Assembly (NCBI RefSeq): GCF_030272615.1
Contig: NC_081410.1
Location: 122,596,640 to 122,660,639 of the forward strand
Reading direction: 5' to 3'
Length of the DNA stretch: 64,000 bases
Source of the DNA: Cryptomeria japonica
Taxonomy: Eukaryota > Streptophyta > Pinopsida > Cupressales > Cupressaceae
Part shown: positions 11,109-23,600 of the stretch, piece by piece
Position numbering within the stretch: position 1 is the first letter of the stretch
Layout of the letters: every line of letters begins with the position of its first letter
The notes under the pieces: generated by a model
The model's input: the letters and a program-made list of their open reading frames with translations, nothing else
The model's database searches: none
Told to the model about the DNA's origin: nothing
Translations under genes and position numbers: made by a program

Positions 11109-13637
11109 TATAATGCTCTGCCAAGGAACCCTAGATAAATAACAACTAATAACACAAAACACATAGCAAATAATATTATTTTTTTAAAGGAAACATAATA
11201 CATCAACCATCTTTATTCAATACAACACTAAGTAAATTTATTGCATAACCTAGATGAATCACAACAAAGTTGAGAAAAAGACTTAATCACATCTCCTTAC
11301 AATCCTCTAAGGGTTCCCTAATGTCGCCACTAAGAAACACTCACTAACATACATTAATCACAAAACTCATCATACAAAGGCCTACACTAAGTTTATTTTA
11401 AAGCACCAAATGAAAGATTCTTATGATAACCTTCATCAAGAATAAGAACATACATATAATCCACATGAGTACATTCACTTACAAGTCATCCATTAATACA
11501 AATGCATCTATCATAATAGTCCTATTACAATCCTTTCCTATTGGAAGATCCATTTCCAAATATCCTCTCAATTATAAGTACAAATATATACAATTACATA
11601 TTCTTGTACATCACTTCTAGAAAATACATAACAAAGGTAGAACAATATGCATCTAAATGTGATAACAATGTAATATAAGGTGAGATCCATCCAACTGCTC
11701 ACGAACAAGGACTCCAAAACCCCAATGGATAGTAAACACTACCACCCAACCTTGTGGAACCTGAAGGTCCACCCCCCATAATGGAGATAGACACAAGGCC
11801 CTAAACAATGAACAAGAAGATAGGGATGAAAAAAATAAACAAACACCGCAACCAAGATACACAAAACACCATTGCACAAGATAAGAAAGAAAGGATAACA
11901 ACCCAAAGACTTTAAAAGAACATCCAAATAACTTCCAAATGACTCCCAAAAGAAACCAAAGGACTCCCAAAGGCTTCCACATAAAAGTTGGCACAATAGG
12001 AACTAGGATACATAAGGAGAGAGTGTTATCACATAACCTCGGCATGGGTTATCCTAGCAGACTCTCTAGAATTCAGCCCCCATTTGATGTCCCATGTGGA
12101 ACCATACAATCCTTTCATGAAGAAAGGGTATTACACAATCATGACAATTCTAAACATCTCTCTAGATGAATAGGCCTTCCCAGTCTCATTCTCTATCTAT
12201 ACAAGCACATGAGGCCATGAGTGTGGCACAAAACATTATCTTATTAGTTTGTAAACCCAAGTCAAAGTTTTATTAATGTTATCACTTATTAAACTACTCT
12301 CCTATGGGTTATCTTGGCTACCACTTTGGGCCTCATCCCCCATAGAGAGTCACTCCCCCTTAATGCACCTAGATAACCTATCCTTTATGGCTCATAATAA
12401 GCATCATGAAATAAATGATATACAGATATGAACATCAAGATTCATATACATGAATAGATTGCACAATCTACAAATAGGACTTCCAAATAAAGACCAATCA
12501 CAAGGCCAAGTCATGAAACTGAATCATAACCTCAAAATCACTATTCCTTTCACAAGCTAGATCAGGAAAGAGCACATGAACACCAATCCAACCAAATTAA
12601 GTCCAATTAGAAACAAAATCCAAAATTGATAGGGTATATAGTCACATATAGCCTTTGGAATTGACTGAGAAACCAAGTTGAACCAAAAATTGCAAAGTTG
12701 ATCAATTGAAATAATCAATCCTCATACCCAATTTAAGCATATTGTGATCTTTTTAAAACACGAATAAAGGAATGATTATATACAGTAGATGTAATTAAAA
12801 AAACACACCCAAATCCCCCTAATAAGCAATTTAAATCAAATTGCAAATAAAACTAAAATCAAAACTGAGAGATAGAAACCTACTTGGAAACCTGTGAAGA
12901 AAAATAGGAGAGAAAGAGAAAATTTGTAAATGAAACTCTAAACACGAACCCTCTTCAAATCAGAAAAAAAAATTCCGACAAAAAAGCCCTAAGAAATTCA
13001 ATCCAAACTCCAAGCAAACTCAAAAAACAATCCTTTAGTCAACATAGAAAAACTGCAAACCCTTCTCCAAAATTCTCCACAATTTGCAATAATAATTCTT
13101 CACTCTAAAACTTCATAAAAATTCACATCCAAAATAAAATCTTATAAAGAATAATAAATAAAAAACAATACTCATAAAATCATGCACAAAAACCCTAATT
13201 CAAAAACCATAAAAATAACATTAAATCAATAATATTAAATTAATTTCTCAATAAGAATCCCCCATAGAACAATTAAACAATAATAATTAAATATTAAATC
13301 ACCAATGAAAAAACCCCTAAAAATAGTTAACTCCCTCTTGACAACCAAGCAAAGAATAAATAATTAATCCCAAATAAAAATATAATTATCCATAAAAATA
13401 GGACAACTAGTTCCACAAAAAGAGAGCAATTAGTTTCATAACAAAACATAATTTCTACAATAAAATAATTCTCGCAATAAAAATAGTCACATGCACAATA
13501 ATAAGTCACTTAATAAATAATATCCAGTAATAGGAATATAAGTATTAAATCGAAAATATAATTAAAACAATAATAAACAATAATTAATTATTAATTAATT
13601 TATAACACTCAATTTATAATTAATACAAATAAATTAA

Positions 13638-14760
13638 TGTATACACCTAAAAATGGTCTGAAGATAATTAATTAAATAAGCGATTATTTAATTAATCCCC
13701 CTTCCTAATTTAATTGAATTCACTAAGCAATTTGATTAAATTCCCCCTTTCATCTACTTATTAATAAATCTAAGGATTTATTTAATAGGTTCATTTCAAT
13801 AATCCCCTTTAATTAATTAATTCTTCCCCATCAAATTCATTTCTTCTAAATCCCCTAATTAATTAAAACAAATCAATAATGAGTTGTTGAGATTAATTAG
13901 CCTTTTCCTATTATCTGAATTTTTAAATTCAAATTCTCCTAACTTCTAACCACCTAACCTAACCTCTTCTAAACCTAACCCATTCCATATAACCTTGAGT
14001 TTAACTAACTCCATCCTAGTTTGCACATCCTAACCACCATGTCCCCTTTCCTTGAACACTTTGCCCTCTCATGAGAAAAGCTTTGTGACACTTGTCACTA
14101 AGTGTTCTCTTTCATCTAACCTCTTCTAGAAGCCTCTTGACACTTGTCACCATGGAGATGACATTGTCCCCTTTCATCCAACCCCTTCTCCTACCAACCT
14201 CCAAATGTTCCCTTTAATCAAACTTCTTTGCCAACCTCCTCCAATTTAACCATTGATATCTTCAGACTTAATCTTGATTGTTGACTCCTGCCACCTCACC
14301 CCTAGCCTTGGAAATCCTATAAATAGACCCCATTTTGGAGCAATAATGATCCCATCTCATTTTCATTCAAGCATTTTTACTATAGTCATATAGCTCTTAG
14401 TTTATCATTTTAGCATTGTTATCATGATCAATTCCAGCTTAAATCTAGCTTATTTCTAGCTTAATTGCATCTTCATTCTAGCTTATTTTCTAGAATAATT
14501 ATGAAATCATGTAGCTTAATCATGCTATCATTGCTAGATCATGCATCTTCATCATTTAAATCCTCCATTTAAGTGTAGTCAAGTCACTGGAATTTGCATA
14601 ACCAGATTTGAGAGCAAAATTCATACTCGCATTTACTAGGAGGCAATAGATCGATTAGCTATAGTTTTATCTTTCGTTCATTAATTTTCTAACCATTGCT
14701 TGTAATGATTTATTGAGTGTTTTGTGTTTGCAAGTATAGGTACACTTCATAGGCACGACA
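13638..14760 (+). repeat. 5' LTR of the Tat-lineage element
   Basis: It runs from TGTATACACCTAAAAATGG to GGCACGACA and nearly matches 22145-23281. It contains a clear TATA box (tataaata, about 14319-14326) about 440 bp before its end. The 5' part is dominated by ttaattaatt-type AT repeats and the middle by C+T-rich text. Confidence 0.92.
14319..14326 (+). promoter_or_regulatory. TATA box of the Tat-element 5' LTR
   Basis: The motif tataaata lies in the context cctataaatagacccc. It is conserved in the 3' LTR at about 22839-22846. By LTR convention it would drive the genomic RNA of the element. Confidence 0.7.
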
Positions 14761-14763
14761 TTT

Positions 14764-14782
14764 TGGCGCCCACCATGGGGCC
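14764..14782 (+). other. Primer-binding site of the Tat-lineage element
   Basis: tggcgcccaccatggggcc starts three bases after the 5' LTR. It begins with the TGG complement of a tRNA 3' CCA end, as expected for the minus-strand primer site. I do not assign the tRNA. Confidence 0.8.
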
Positions 14783-16671
14783 GAAATCATCTTTTTTGGC
14801 CTCTCAAGCTTCAACAAGACTTCATCTCTGTCGGGTCTGATTCAGAGTGTCGTACGAGTTCATTATTTGTCTCGTATGAACTTCCTTTTAGGCTGCGACG
14901 AATCCTAATCCTGTGTTGTGCGAGCTCATTTGCCTTGTCGTACGAGAGTTAAATTCATGTCGTATGAATTTCTGGCTGGTAAATCCCTAACTTGTATTAG
15001 CTCAATCCTGTGTCGTACGAGCTCATTTACCTTGTTGTACTAGATCCAAATTCATGTCGTACGAATTTCTGGCTAGTAAATTCTATATCGTACGAGTCTA
15101 TTTTGGCTTCTATCTGAGATTTAAATCTTTCTCGTTTTGGTTGATAATCTCTGTCGTACGAATCTCTGCATCTGTGTCTTCAAACAGACTGCAATTTTTA
15201 GGGTTTTTCATTTGGAATTTGATCATTTACTAATGCTAACTTTGTTCTGTTTATAAGATTTTTGGCAGCCTAACAAGTTTTGCAGGATGTTGTCAAAGAT
15301 ACGCTTGTCAAAGACTAAATTCAAAAAACAATCAATGACTACTAACGGATTTATTTTGTAGATTGCCTAAGAAAATTCGACTAAACTTTGTGTATTCCTT
15401 AAAGTTTTCTAAGCACACTTCAATTTTGATAAAGGAAATGAACTATCATGTCTTATGTGATTTTGATGATAGGCGAGTATGCTCTCACCTTTCTTAGGTA
15501 ATCAGAAAGCTAGACTCATCTTCTACTTTTATTAGTGCATATCTTTAGCAGGCCTGCCCTCCCAAGGAGCTTAAAAACTCTTAAAGTCATTACGATCGGT
15601 GTGAGGGGAATGACCTAAGTGGGAATGGCTAACGCCAAGTAATCCAACCCACTATAAAATAAACATGAATTGATGAACATCAAGTCAACGGCAGTGTTCG
15701 GGAATAGATCTCCTCTGTACCTTTGGGTATAGCAAACCTTGGTTTTCAAGGCTGGGAGACCTCTTAATTGAGTTTATACCCCGACGCGTCGAACGGATCC
15801 CTTACTAGTGCTAGTTAAAATAGAAGCTACCTGATTCACCTCCAAAAGGGTGATAATCTTTGTGCAAGAGAGATAGTAACTCTCCCAAGATACTTGCCAT
15901 ATCGTGCCCCCATTAGCATTTGGAGTTGGATAATACGGCATTGAGAATCCATTGCGTGAGACTCAGCAATCGTATTCTGATTAGCTATTGGGTGTGTACC
16001 TAAGCTTGCAAGCAAAGGTTTTCATTCTCAGCCAATTTCCTTAGGGTTTAGCATGCTTGGAGTCACTTATCACATCATGTGTTTGTTGTGTATTCATCCC
16101 TAAATTGAAAAATCAGACATCTAAATCTAGAAAACATAAGCAAAACACCAAAATTCACTAATCAAATTAGGCAAAAACAAACATATTTTTCATTGTCCTG
16201 TTCTCTGTCATACGATTCAAGTGATCTTTCGTACGAGATATATGTTTTGTCGTATGGTTTAAAAAGTTTTGTTGTACGAGTCTCTGCTCTTTCAAAAGAA
16301 ATTTCTAATTTGTCGTCTGGTATTGTATCTTTTGTCGTATGGTTCATGAACTATTGTTGTACGAGTCTCTGTGTTTACCAGTCCAGAACTATTGTTTTGC
16401 ATGACTTTTTCAGGTCTGTCATTTTGCTTGATCAATTTGGAATATTCATAAACATTTGTTATCTGTCATTCTGTGCTTAAATTGTCTTCTTGGTTTGCTT
16501 GGTCAAGTTATCATCCGTCAAAATCAGACTCTAGAAGATAAACACCTTAAGATTTTCAAGGGCTCACCCTCAACAAGTTCAAGATCTAAACATCTCAAAG
16601 TGCATTATCACCCTTTTTGATAAACTAATCACTCAAATAGAGTTTCTCATCAGGATCAATCATCCTTTATC
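14783..16671 (+). other. Long leader of the Tat-lineage element
   Basis: No convincing coding sequence is present. The first part (14850-15161) and 16200-16380 carry repeated TCGTACGA palindromes and variants. The stretch 15540-16030 has balanced base composition and no repeats, unlike its AT-rich surroundings, and may be a conserved untranslated or packaging region; that is inference. Confidence 0.6.
14850..16236 (+). repeat. Dispersed TCGTACGA palindromes
   Basis: The 8-bp self-complementary word TCGTACGA occurs exactly at 14850, 14938, 15013, 15057, 15088, 15154 and 16229, with many one-base variants (TCGTATGA, TTGTACGA, TCGTATGG). Several copies lie in a longer repeated phrase with gagctcattt following. 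Confidence 0.85.
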
Positions 16672-17284
16672 ATGAAACTGAAACGTTTGGTCAAGATAAC
16701 CTTGTCCCACATCGTAGGATATATTGTTCCTACTGGACTTGGTTCTTATCAAATCATCATCATTGCATTCCTAAATCAAAGATCGAAAAACTTGCAAACA
16801 TTTAAACACTTGAATTATCTTTGCATGTCATATCATTCTAGCGTATCTACCTTGACACTTGATCACTTATCAAAACAACTTTTAGACAATCAAACCCTTG
16901 AAACAAAAACATAAACATTTGAAATAGCTGAAAAATCATATCAACATGACATACCAAAACAAAATACAAGTAACAAGCCAACATATCAGAGAAATCAAAC
17001 AAGTTCAAAATCAAAATCCAACTATGTTAAAACCTCACAAGGACTCAAACACATCTCAAAAGAAAAGTGGCTCTTTTATGCAACTCTTAAAAAGATCCCT
17101 AAAGGATTTGGCTAAAGAAGATCAAAATCGTACACCTATGTCTAGCAATGGCTCATCCCCCCATAAACAAATTGATTCTCCAAAGGCATCTATCCATACA
17201 CCTCTTGAAAGCTTGGAAGAACCTTCCATAGCATCATCACCAAAGAATACATCCAAAGATGAAGTCCCCAAGGGATATCCATAA
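16672..17284 (+). pseudogene. Tat-lineage gag or pre-protease remnant
   Basis: Two short open stretches (16672-16914 and 16946-17284) sit where gag and the Gag-protease linker should be. The second encodes a polar, Ser/Lys/Pro-rich segment with SFMQLLKRSLKDLAKED. No capsid or zinc-knuckle motif is recognisable, so most of gag is lost or too decayed to see. A frame change near 17280 leads to the protease. Confidence 0.4.
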
Positions 17285-18453
17285 TTGCCATCAAACCTAT
17301 TTCAGAGGATCCTATGCAAAGCTCATCTCCTTCATATCCAAGCATTAATTCATTGCAGCATCCCCATAATGCTCTCTTGCAAATTGAAGTCCTCATTAAT
17401 AGAACACTTGTTAAATGTGTTCTAATAGATGAGGGAGCTAGCTTAAACATTTTCTCTTTGAGTCTTGTCTGTGCTCTAGGATATTCATAAGATGCAATTG
17501 ATCCTCAGAAAAGAATCACCATAAAAGCCTATGATGAAGAAGAACGTTCCTCCAAGGGAATTGTGATACTACCCATCAGAGTGGGACCTTTACAGAAAGA
17601 CACAACATGCCAAGTTCTAGACGTGGACCTACCATACAATATACTCCTGGGGAGACAATGGATACAGGACATACAAGCTATTCCATCAATAGGTCATCAG
17701 TGCTTACAATTTCCATACAATGGACATGAAATCACAATATCAGCAAACTCAAATCCATTGCAGTGTGGTAATAATCAGAAATCAGCTCAAGAGGTCATTG
17801 GTTCACATAACAGAGAGGCAGCATCTTCAAGCACACAATCCAAGGAACAATCATTTGCATCAATTTTGTCAAACATGGAAAAACAAATACAGCTAAGAGA
17901 TCAAGGGACCGAAGAATACTTGCTATCATGGGAAAACAAACAAGAGCAACTTGAAATTGAAAGGGAAGAAGAAGATGTAGAAGTCGATGTAGTTCACACG
18001 TATGCAGGACAAACGTTAGGAACTAGCCTACTTGAATCAGAATCACATTCGATTGACATGGACTTAACCGAGGACGATCAGGAGTTTCTTATGTGAGGTC
18101 ATTCTGATGAGAGTATTGTTCTAGACATGGAAATACACATTGAAAGCTCTGATATCTCTATCATGATCCCTAATATCTTTGACATAATTCAACCTGAAGA
18201 TCCTTTATCCTTAAGCTATCCTGAACCTATGGACTGGGAAAGTGAAGGACATACTGCCATTGATACCTTACCTAATGACCATGCCATATCCTTATATCTT
18301 AATGAAATCAAACCCGTAACAACTTCCACTAGGAATCTCAGCAACGCATCTTCCAGTCAAGTGGGTGTTAAATCTCCTAGTCGCAAAAGTGAAAATCAAG
18401 AAAACACTATCAGGTCTAATGCTGAAAACCATTTATTGGCAACATTAGACTAG
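17285..18453 (+). pseudogene. Tat-lineage aspartic protease and linker
   Basis: One frame reads VLIDEGASLNIFSLS (about 17419-17463), the retropepsin active-site region with DEGA in place of the common D-S/T-G. It is followed at 17632-17715 by PYNILLGRQWIQDIQAIPS and QCLQFPYNGHEI, the C-terminal signature of plant Ty3 proteases. A stop at about 17488 and others at 18094 and 18451 break the frame. The acidic, glutamine-rich remainder (17760-18450) is the linker ahead of reverse transcriptase. The enzyme would process the element's polyprotein within its particle. Confidence 0.85.
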
Positions 18454-19374
18454 GAAAAAGTAAAAATAAAGGACGCATCTAATAGTGAAAACCTCCTCAA
18501 GGCGCCAGAAGATGGGAGATTTGACATCTTACCTGAATCCTATCAAAAGAGGTCATCTATCCTAATAGAACCAGCAGAGGCAGTTATCATTGACACAACT
18601 AATCTACATCTAGCAATCTCTCTATCAAAACATGAAGTATAGAAACATCTAGAATCTTTCAAAAGATGGCAAATCAATTTTACCTGGTCATATACAGACA
18701 TTCCAGGGTTCGATCCATATCTTACAATACATCATCTGAATATCAATCCAAGAGCAAGCATCAATAATGGAGCACAACACAGATCGGGAGCAGGTATTCT
18801 ATTCATCACACCACAAGGTCATACAATCTCAAAAGCATACAAATTAAGCTTTCCATGCACCAATAACATAGTAGAGTATGAAGATTTGGTTACAGGTATC
18901 AAAATGGCTATAGAATGGAATATTACACAACTTCAAGTCTTTGGAGACTCTCAACTCGTCATTAATCAAATCCATGATGACTATCAAACAAAGGACGAAA
19001 AACTAATGCCTTATAAAAAGATGGTTGATGATATCAAGAAATACTTTATAGAAATAACTTTCCAACAGATCCCAAGAAATGACAACAAAGTAGCAGATGC
19101 CATGGCTACATTTGCTTCTCTCCTTCAAACACAGGAAAATCAACAGCGTTATGAATTCTTGGTGGAAGAGTTGTTTTATCCCGCCTATAATTATCTTGAT
19201 TCCCAAACCATCTATCAATTTATTGGACATGATTCTTCCTGCTATGGCCAAACTTACACATACCTGAAAGATAACATCTTACCTCGTGACTTATCAAAAA
19301 ATCAAAAGAGAAACTTTATTCGCCAATCCTCCATTTTACTCTTGTCATGGATGCCCTGTTTAAATGAGGTCTAG
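18454..19374 (+). pseudogene. Reverse-transcriptase stub fused to RNase H (Tat lineage)
   Basis: The frame used by the protease continues into WQINFTWSYTDIPGFDPYLT (about 18670-18730), the segment just before Ty3 reverse transcriptase. It then passes directly, still in frame, to NNGAQHRSGAGILFITPQGH (about 18763-18822), the beginning of RNase H. The rest of RNase H follows: NNIVEYEDLVTGIKMAIEW, VFGDSQLVINQI and IPRNDNKVADAMATFASLL. The polymerase core and its active site are absent: an in-frame deletion near 18745-18765. A stop at 18640 lies upstream. RNase H normally removes the RNA strand of the RNA-DNA hybrid. Confidence 0.88.
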
Positions 19375-20495
19375 ATGGCACTCTTTTAAGATGTCTCAAA
19401 CAAGAATAATATGAGAAGGCCTTACATGAAGTCCATAACGACATTTGTGGCACTCATTCAAGTGGTCTTACCCTTTCAAAAAAACTCATATGCTTGGGCT
19501 ATTATTGGCCGACTATGGAACGAGATTCTTTTCAGATAGCTAGAACATGCAATCAATGTCAGATCCATGGGAATTTGATTAATGCACCAGCACAAGAATT
19601 TCATGCTTTAGCAACATCTTGCCCTTTTTGCCAATGGGGTCTTGATCTAGTAGGAAAGATAAATCCTTCTTCATCTAATGGTCACAAATTCATCCTAGTA
19701 GCTACAGAACATTTTACAAAATGGATTGAGGTTGTACCTCTCACAAACATCACAGGAAAACAAATTGCTGCATTTATATTGAATTATAGCATCTGTAGCT
19801 ATGGAATACCAATGACCATTATCATTGATAATGGGCGACCATTCAAGAATCAGGATGTACAAGAACTATGTGATAAATTCAAGATCCAACATAGATTCTC
19901 CACACCCTATTATCCATAGGGAAATGGGCAGGCAAAAGCATCTAACAAAACTATTCTGAAAAATCCTCAAAAAGACAGTGAATGATGCTGGAAGAGATTG
20001 ACATATTCAATTGAATCCTGCTCTATGGGCTTACCGTACCAGTATCCACACACCAACAGGTGCCACACCTTTATCTCTTGTATATGGATCAGAAGCAATA
20101 CTGCCAATCAAAGTAGAGATACCCTCTCTACGTGTATCATTAAAAGGTCTCATCCTAGATGAAGAACAACGAGTATCTAGACTGCAAGAGTTAGAACTGA
20201 TCCAGGAACGAAGACAAAATGCCTTTGATCACCTAAAGGTATATCAACAAAGAATGTGTCAAAGTTATAATCACAGGGTCAAACCACAAATCTTTCAAGT
20301 GGGGGAACTAGTACTTAAAGAAAATCCACACAACCAAGTAGATCGAGAAAAGAAAGGCAAATTTGAACCAAACTGGTTAGGTCCATTTGTGATCACAACA
20401 GTATTTGGATTAGGAGCATATCAACTATCAACACAGGATGAAGATTAACTTGAAGAACCCATCAATAGCATGCACCTGAAGAAATTCTATGTCTA
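19375..20495 (+). pseudogene. Tat-lineage integrase
   Basis: The zinc-binding segment is visible as GTHSSGLTLSKK...CNQCQIHG (about 19440-19570). The core follows with the first aspartate in WGLDLVGKI (about 19637), TEHFTKWIEVVPL, and the second in IIDNGRPFKNQ (about 19824). The expected catalytic glutamate in the GNGQ(A)EASN motif reads GNGQAKASN (19921-19947), so it is lysine. A stop precedes it at 19918. The C-terminal part is ALWAYRTSIHTPTGATPLSLVYGSE, then NRLGPF-type GKFEPNWLGPFVITTV and a final LKKFYV near 20490. It cannot be active. Confidence 0.9.
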
Positions 20496-22144
20496 AAAAA
20501 TAAAATAAAAATAAAAAAAATAGTGAAAAATCAAAAAAATCAAAAAAAGTGCAATAAAAACAGATGGTGAAAACCTAGCAAACAGGCGCTATCTGTCGGC
20601 TAACTCTTCCATCTATTAGTTCATGCATCTTTTCGCTTGCATTCATTTTCTATCAGCACTGTTCATATCCATCATGAGGCCTTTGTACATATGTAGGCAT
20701 CGCAGCTGCTCTCTCACCATGGTTTGGATCATTGGGTATATCATACTGAATTTGTTTCTAGGCTTGGGGCAAAATCCTGCACTTAGCTGGGGGCAAAATC
20801 CTGCACTTAGCTGGGGGCAAAACTTTGGATCAATTTTGAGCTTAAACAAGTAGAACAAACAGTTAGACAACACTTATCAAGCGAAAACACTACAACATAT
20901 CCAACATTGAACACGAGATCAAATTATCAACCATTAAACTATCACAAAGTCAATCTAAGCACATCATACACTTTTCAGTGGATAATATATTTTTGGATAA
21001 TGATTTTAACATGATTGTTCAACTTTTCTATATTGATTTTCGCTATCATGATTTCTGAGTGACTCCAGGATGTCTTTGACTAGAGGAACAAGGAAGAAAC
21101 ATGATATTTTTCTTATCTGTTGTCTGAAAATTGATCATTAATATGTGCAAATTTGTCTCGGGACATGATCATCGGAGTATCGTTGAAGACATTTCCGATT
21201 TGTGTATGGAAATGATTAATATTGCCTGTTTTACGCAAGCAACACTTAGGTCATCTTGGTTCAATTATACCTCGATGCTTGTGCTATCTTGCCATATCAA
21301 AATCCAGGGAAGTAGTGCTCAGGTCATCATGGTTAATTATACCATCGATGTTTGCACTCACTTCCCATATTTAAAAAGCTCAATGATGACAAAACGCAAT
21401 AATCCAGTGACTGGTCCGGTCGTAGCTTTGCATTTCATTGCATTTTAACTTGCATTTCATTCTTGCATGGGATCCCACATGCTCCTATTATCCAAGGTTC
21501 AATGTATTGCAGGAATCATCAAGGTATCATCACAAGTGTATACACAATCAGAATGATGACTCATATCTCTCCAGATATTGTCGACCCAGTGAAAATCTTA
21601 TCCTACCCTCTCAACAGAACCAACATCAACATATCCAAATATCACTGCAACTTGATATCAACAAACTGTCGGTTCTTTATCCAATCAATCTTATCAATTA
21701 TATCAATCAATCAAATCTAAATCGATTCTCTCATGTCTTATACAGGATGTATCTTTCTTGAAACCAAACGTTATGATAAGGTCTTATACAAGATATATCG
21801 TTCCTGAAACCAGACGCTTTGATCATCTTTGTCTTATACAGGAGGTGTCATTCTTGAAACTAGACTGAATCTCGAACTTATCAATCAAATCAATCAAGCT
21901 TTATCAATAGTCAAGAACCACATCATCGTGATCAAAGAACTTGCATTTTCATCAACCACAGTTGCAGACATCAAATCATTTCTAATCGGGATATTGATTT
22001 TGCAAAAATTCAAAAAAAAACTCCAAAGATCAATTATCTCAATTGATCTCTCGAGGGGGCATTCTATCAAACCAAATCATCATCAAAATGAGATTATTCT
22101 TTGAATCAACGCGTCATCACACCTCGCTTCAAAGAGGGGCAAAA
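20496..22144 (+). other. 3' noncoding region of the Tat-lineage element
   Basis: No family-matching frames occur. It contains about 2.5 tandem copies of a 24-bp unit with tgggggcaaaatcctgcact (20763-20822), a loose duplication with ggtcatc-tggtt-aattatacc (about 21249 and 21323), three imperfect copies of a cttataca(g/a)ga...cttgaaac unit (about 21737-21865), and the terminal polypurine tract at 22131-22144. Confidence 0.7.
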
Positions 22145-23281
22145 TATATACACCTAAAAATGGTCTGAAGATAATTAATTAAATAAGCAATTATTTAATT
22201 AATCTCCCTTCCTAATTTAATTGAATTCACTAAGCAATTTGATTAAATTCCCCCTTTCATCTACTTATTAATAAATCTAAGGATTTATTTAATAGGTTCA
22301 TTTCAATAATCCCCTTTAATTAATTAATTCAAATTAATTAATTCTTCCCCATCAAATTCATTTCTTCTAAATCCCCTAATTAATTAAAACAAATCAATAA
22401 TGCTTTGTTGAGATTAATTAGCCTTTTCCTATTATTTGAATTTTTAAATTCAAATTCTCCTAACTTCTAACCACCTAACCTAACCTCTTCTAAACCTAAC
22501 CCATTCCATCTAACCTTGATTTTAACTAACTCCATCCTAGCTTGCACATCCTAACCACCATGTCCCATTTCCTTGAACACTTTGCCCTCTCATGAGCAAA
22601 GCTTTGTGACACTTGTCACTAAGTGTTCCCTTTCATCTAACCTCTTCTAGAAGCCTCTTGACACTTGTCACCATGGAGATGACATTGTTCCCTTTCATCC
22701 AACCCCTTCTCCTACCAACCTCCAAATGTTCCCTTTAATCCAACCTCTTTGCCAACCTCCTCCAATTTAACCATTGATATCTTTAGACTTAATCTTGATC
22801 GTTGATTCCTGCCACCTCACCCCTAGCCTTGGAAATCCTATAAATAGACCCCATTTTGGAGCAATAATGATCCCATCTCATTTGCATTCAAGCATTTTTA
22901 CTATAGTCATATAGCTCTTAGTTTATCATTTGAGCATTGTTATCATGATCAATTCTAGCTTAAATCTAGCTTATTTCTAGCTTAATTGCATCTTCATTCT
23001 AGCTTATTTTCTAGAATAATCATGAAATCATGTAGCTTAATCATACTATCATTGCTAGATCATGCATCTTCATCATTTAAATCCTCCATTTAAGTGTAGT
23101 CAAGTCACTGGAATTTGCATAACCAGATCTGAGAGCAAAATTCATACTCGCATTTACTAGGAGGCAATAGTTCGATTAGCTATAGTTTTATCTTTCGTTG
23201 ATTAATTTTATAACCATTGCTTGTAATGATTTATTGAGTGTTTTGTGTTTGCAGGTACAAGTACACTTCACAAGCATGACA
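22145..23281 (+). repeat. 3' LTR of the Tat-lineage element
   Basis: It is nearly identical to 13638-14760. Its first dinucleotide is TA instead of TG. It has an extra copy of an aattaattaattc unit near 22321-22345. Its end (gcatgaca, 23281) is followed by the ATTAA target duplication. Confidence 0.92.
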
Positions 23282-23574
23282 ATTAAAATAACATAAAATT
23301 TCACACAATCAAATAAATCATAAAATAATGCCAATATCAAAACAAGACTTACCATTGACAATAAGGTTATCAGACATTGTCTAGATGACAAATCTGACTA
23401 GATAAAAATAAAGACTATATAATTGTCCCTAGGTTAGAACAATGGCTATGGTTACATACATTTTGGGTCTTGCACTATCTCCTTTACCACCACTGGGATT
23501 TAAAGACACGCTTAGACTTGTGGGACCAAGTGGAGTCGATGTTTGGTACTTGCAACCTACACAAAATGTGTTGG

Positions 23575-23600
23575 ACACACACACACACACACACACACAC
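23575..23600. repeat. (AC)13 microsatellite
   Basis: Thirteen uninterrupted AC units lie in the right-hand part of giant LTR copy 2. They are likely length-polymorphic. Confidence 0.95.

Larger units (their letters stand above)
13638..23281 (+). mobile_element. Tat-lineage Ty3/gypsy element, defective, complete with both LTRs
   Basis: A 9644-bp element with LTRs of 1123 and 1137 bp is flanked by the target duplication ATTAA (13633-13637 and 23282-23286). In order it has a 5' LTR, a primer-binding site (14764), a long leader, gag-region remnants, protease, a reverse-transcriptase stub, RNase H, integrase, a long 3' noncoding region, a polypurine tract (aaagaggggcaaaa, 22131-22144) and a 3' LTR. 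The LTRs differ by roughly thirty substitutions by eye plus an about 14-bp duplication in the 3' copy, so it is younger than its giant-LTR host but older than the element at 26739. The reverse-transcriptase core is deleted and the frames carry stops, so it could move only with enzymes supplied by another element. Confidence 0.9.

Noticed and set aside
11653-12045. 130-residue minus-strand frame in giant LTR copy 2
   Set aside because: Cys/Leu/Phe-rich composition-driven frame without a family match, overlapping another frame on the same strand.
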